Shown here piece by piece: positions 62,114 through 64,000 of a stretch of DNA of 64,000 bases. Location: positions 62,001-126,000 of the forward strand of contig JAJEKV010000168.1 in the NCBI GenBank assembly GCA_021234155.1, in the 5' to 3' direction. The position numbers were made by a program, and so were the translations under genes. The DNA comes from Isoetes taiwanensis. Its lineage: Eukaryota > Streptophyta > Lycopodiopsida > Isoetales > Isoetaceae. Numbering within the stretch: the first letter of the stretch is position 1; each line of letters starts with the position of its first letter. The notes under the pieces are model-generated. The model had not been told where the DNA came from and made no database searches. It worked only from the letters and a program-made list of their open reading frames with translations.

Positions 62114-62220
62114 ACGTCACGTGGAAAGGGTGAGCGCTGCATATATCAGGCTTCGTCATGTTTAAGCCATGGTTATATCCGTAGTATATCCGGATCTTTG
62201 ACATGCTATACCCACGTCAC
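62114..62220. promoter_or_regulatory. G-box and ACGTCAC sites upstream of BUD13, copy 2
   Basis: ACGTCAC and CACGTG overlap at 62114-62123, and a second ACGTCAC lies at 62214-62220, about 225-330 bases before the BUD13 start. Both are conserved in copy 1. ACGT cores are known plant bZIP/bHLH sites; regulation by them is inferred only. Confidence 0.5.
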
Positions 62221-62443
62221 AAAAAAAAATACATAGGCGTTTTTGTGGACTTTTAAAGCGGATTTTTTTCGATTTAGCGCTGGCTAAATCCCCACATCCG
62301 ACATTTACAGCGTTGGGTGGAGAAAGGGTGCAAAACGAAAGTCTCGCCTTTTGTTTCTGCGCTCTGCTTCTGTTCCTGGCTGGTAAGGAATACATAGACG
62401 TTTTTTTTAAATCCAGTATCGAGGACAACTCCGTCATCCGGCT

Positions 62444-63649
62444 ATGGCGGCCGGAACTTCCTCTCTACACGAGTATTTGAAGCGGTATGTTTCTCCAGAT
62501 GACACTAAACAGCGAAAAGTAAAGAAGCGCAGGCTCAAAGAGAAGCCTAAGGGTAAGCAAAAGGAGCCCAAAGGCTTGATAATTGTGGATGATGATCCTG
62601 TCTGGCAGAAGAAGATAAAGGAGGAATCAGAAGAAGAACCGGATGCAGAAGATGGGCCTGAAGTTATCGAGGATATTGAGGTGAAACAAATGAAGAGGAT
62701 GGAAGCTGTGAAGATGCATAAGCCTTATTTGACAATAGGAGATGATGGCAGTGGTTGGGTACCAGTGAAAGGCCCTGAATATTCTGGGGATTTGTCTCCA
62801 CCCAGGAGAGATGTTGATTCTAGGGTTTCAAAAAAAGTTAATGAAGATTTGTCTCCCCCCCGTAGAGGTAAGCCTCGTCCATCCATATCACTCCATGTAG
62901 CAGGAGATGACAGTTTGGAAAAGGGGTTAGATAAGGACTTATCTCCTCCCAGGAGGCGAGGAAGTAAGACTAATACAGATGCATATTTGTCACCACCTAG
63001 AAGGCACAGAGATGGTGATCTTTCACCACCTAGGAAGTCAGAGAAGAAAACTTTTGCTGGCCTTAGGACTAAAGAACAGCACAAAGAGGAGGTCCAACAG
63101 CAGCAGCGTGAAATTGATCCAAATCTGATTGGAAAGGGAGCTCAAACAGTTTACAGGGGCAAGAAACTTGAAGAGCTAAAGAAAGCGCAGGAAGCCAAAG
63201 CAGAAGAAAAACCTCTTGAATGGGGTAAAGGTTTGGCACAGAAGAGGCAGGCCGAAGACAGGCAGGTAGAACTGGAGGAAGAGAAAAGCAAACCATTTGC
63301 ACGTTCTAGGGACGATCCTGAGCTGGATAGGCTCCTAAGGGACAGGGAGCGTTGGGGAGATCCTATGGCTCATTTAGTGAAAAAGAAGAACTTTGAACAT
63401 GAGATGCAAGATTATGGGAAGAGCGAGGAGATGAAGGAGTCTGGATTTATAATTCCCCAGGATGTACCTCCGCATAGCTGGATTAAGCGTGGTGTTCCAC
63501 CTCCCTCTAACCGATACGGCATCAAACCAGGCCGTCATTGGGATGGGGTGGACCGTAGCAATGGTTTTGAGAAAGAGATGTTCAAGAAAAAGAATGAGAG
63601 TAAGGCACGAGAAATGGAAGCATATCTCTGGTCCGTTTCAGATATGTAA
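62444..63649 (+). CDS. BUD13: Pre-mRNA-splicing factor BUD13 (CWC26) homologue
   Basis: A 401-residue uninterrupted frame. BUD13 is a subunit of the RES complex, which joins the activated spliceosome and helps splicing and nuclear retention of pre-mRNA. The start MAAGTSSLHEYLKRYVSPDD fits the family's conserved N-terminus (SLxEYLKRY). Residues 30-85 are Lys-rich then acidic (LIIVDDDPVWQKK). Residues about 115-200 hold five LSPPRR/K motifs, as in plant and animal BUD13. Residues about 215-290 form a charged coiled-coil-like helix. The conserved C-terminal domain has DPELDRLLRDRERWGDPM, PPHSWIKRGVPPPSNRYGIK, GRHWDGVDRSNGFE and ends EAYLWSVSDM. It is shorter than many homologues because it has few SPPRR repeats. 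There is no intron in the frame. The tail is duplicated just downstream. Confidence 0.93.
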   Translation: MAAGTSSLHEYLKRYVSPDDTKQRKVKKRRLKEKPKGKQKEPKGLIIVDDDPVWQKKIKEESEEEPDAEDGPEVIEDIEVKQMKRMEAVKMHKPYLTIGDDGSGWVPVKGPEYSGDLSPPRRDVDSRVSKKVNEDLSPPRRGKPRPSISLHVAGDDSLEKGLDKDLSPPRRRGSKTNTDAYLSPPRRHRDGDLSPPRKSEKKTFAGLRTKEQHKEEVQQQQREIDPNLIGKGAQTVYRGKKLEELKKAQEAKAEEKPLEWGKGLAQKRQAEDRQVELEEEKSKPFARSRDDPELDRLLRDRERWGDPMAHLVKKKNFEHEMQDYGKSEEMKESGFIIPQDVPPHSWIKRGVPPPSNRYGIKPGRHWDGVDRSNGFEKEMFKKKNESKAREMEAYLWSVSDM

Positions 63650-63677
63650 ATTGATCAATGGCCATTATTGAGATGGT

Positions 63678-63772
63678 TGAGAAAGAGATGTTCAAGAAGA
63701 AGATTTAGAAACAAGCACGAGAGATGGAAGCATATCTCTGGTCCGTTTCAGATATGTAAATTGATCAATGGC
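63678..63772 (+). repeat. Duplicated 3' end of BUD13 after the stop codon
   Basis: GAGAAAGAGATGTTCAAGAA at 63678 repeats the sequence at about 63569, followed again by ATGGAAGCATATCTCTGGTC and CAGATATGTAAATTGATCAA. The second unit has a stop early (AGATTTAG) and lies past the main stop, so it is untranslated. Copy 1 has the same arrangement. Confidence 0.88.
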
Positions 63773-64000
63773 AATGAGCAGGTAATACCTCCCGTAATAT
63801 ATCTGTCAACTCCATGGAGTTTGTTTACCTGATGCTGTTGCTGCATACATTTTTAGTTTGAAGCAACAACAGGAGAATTTGTACTGCTTGTTGTACCCCC
63901 ATTGGTATGTATTTCTGTGTTCCATTTTGAGATATATGCTGCAGGAGACAGCTCAGAAGACGGGAATAATTACAAGATATGTGCTTGTTACATTGTCCTT
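63773..64000 (+). other. BUD13 3' flank to window end
   Basis: Probably 3' untranslated sequence. Still matches copy 1 (about 30095-30316), so the duplication continues beyond the window. Confidence 0.6.

Larger units (their letters stand above)
48953..64000 (+). repeat. Large direct duplication, copy 2 (runs off the window)
   Basis: Collinear partner of 14961-30316. Gene frames are intact here, and translated remnants of transposons read better than in copy 1, so this copy is closer to the true sequence. The offset between copies goes from 33992 at the left end to 33684 at the right, mostly because of the BUD13 minisatellite. The right junction lies outside the window. Confidence 0.93.

Overview
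The window looks like a land-plant nuclear genome, AT-rich and dominated by decayed retroelements. Pointers are a small gene with plant-type B3-like DNA-binding folds, a plant-style BUD13 splicing factor with SPPRR repeats, telo-box motifs at a probable gene start, and Ty3/gypsy, LINE and Penelope-like remnants. The Penelope-like reverse transcriptase and the repeat-rich spacers would fit a gymnosperm, fern or lycophyte better than a compact angiosperm, but the species cannot be fixed from this sequence.

Layout: 1-1.9 kb Penelope-like reverse transcriptase fossil (+); 2.5-3.5 kb complete three-exon B3-like gene (-); 3.5-6.7 kb unassigned; 6.7-7.05 kb CpG-rich palindromic patch; 7.05-9.9 kb Ty3/gypsy fossil (-); 9.9-10.6 kb LINE fragment (+); 10.6-14.96 kb unassigned DNA with microsatellites (one 129-base AC tract) and several copies of a short repeat with a pentanucleotide tail; 14.96-30.3 kb copy 1 of a large duplicated block; 30.3-35 kb spacer with one probable gene start at 32.3 kb (-); 35.1-38.5 kb long L1-like LINE (+); 38.5-48.95 kb without a supportable gene; 48.95-64.0 kb copy 2 of the block, running off the window.

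The dominant structure is that direct duplication of about 15 kb. Each copy carries, in order, a four-exon gene for a protein with an Fe(II)/2-oxoglutarate-oxygenase-like fold, a LINE fragment, a Ty3/gypsy fossil, many small repeats, and a BUD13 gene. In copy 2 both genes read cleanly: 578 codons by predicted splicing, and a 401-codon uninterrupted frame. In copy 1 the same genes are full of one-base insertions and deletions, and BUD13 carries extra 99-base coding repeats. Outside the genes, CAG and CTG triplets of copy 2 are repeatedly CGG, ACG or CG in copy 1, while inside the genes they agree. This looks like allelic haplotypes placed in tandem, with read errors tied to plant CHG methylation in copy 1, rather than an old duplication with a pseudogene; it is an inference that raw reads could settle.

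No CRISPR array, tRNA, rRNA or bacterial-type operon is seen. The two duplicated genes are neighbours without visible functional linkage. I found no new multi-gene system; the most notable signals are the biased discordance between copies, the loss of both metal-binding histidines in the oxygenase-like protein, the BUD13 coding repeat, and the Penelope-like element.
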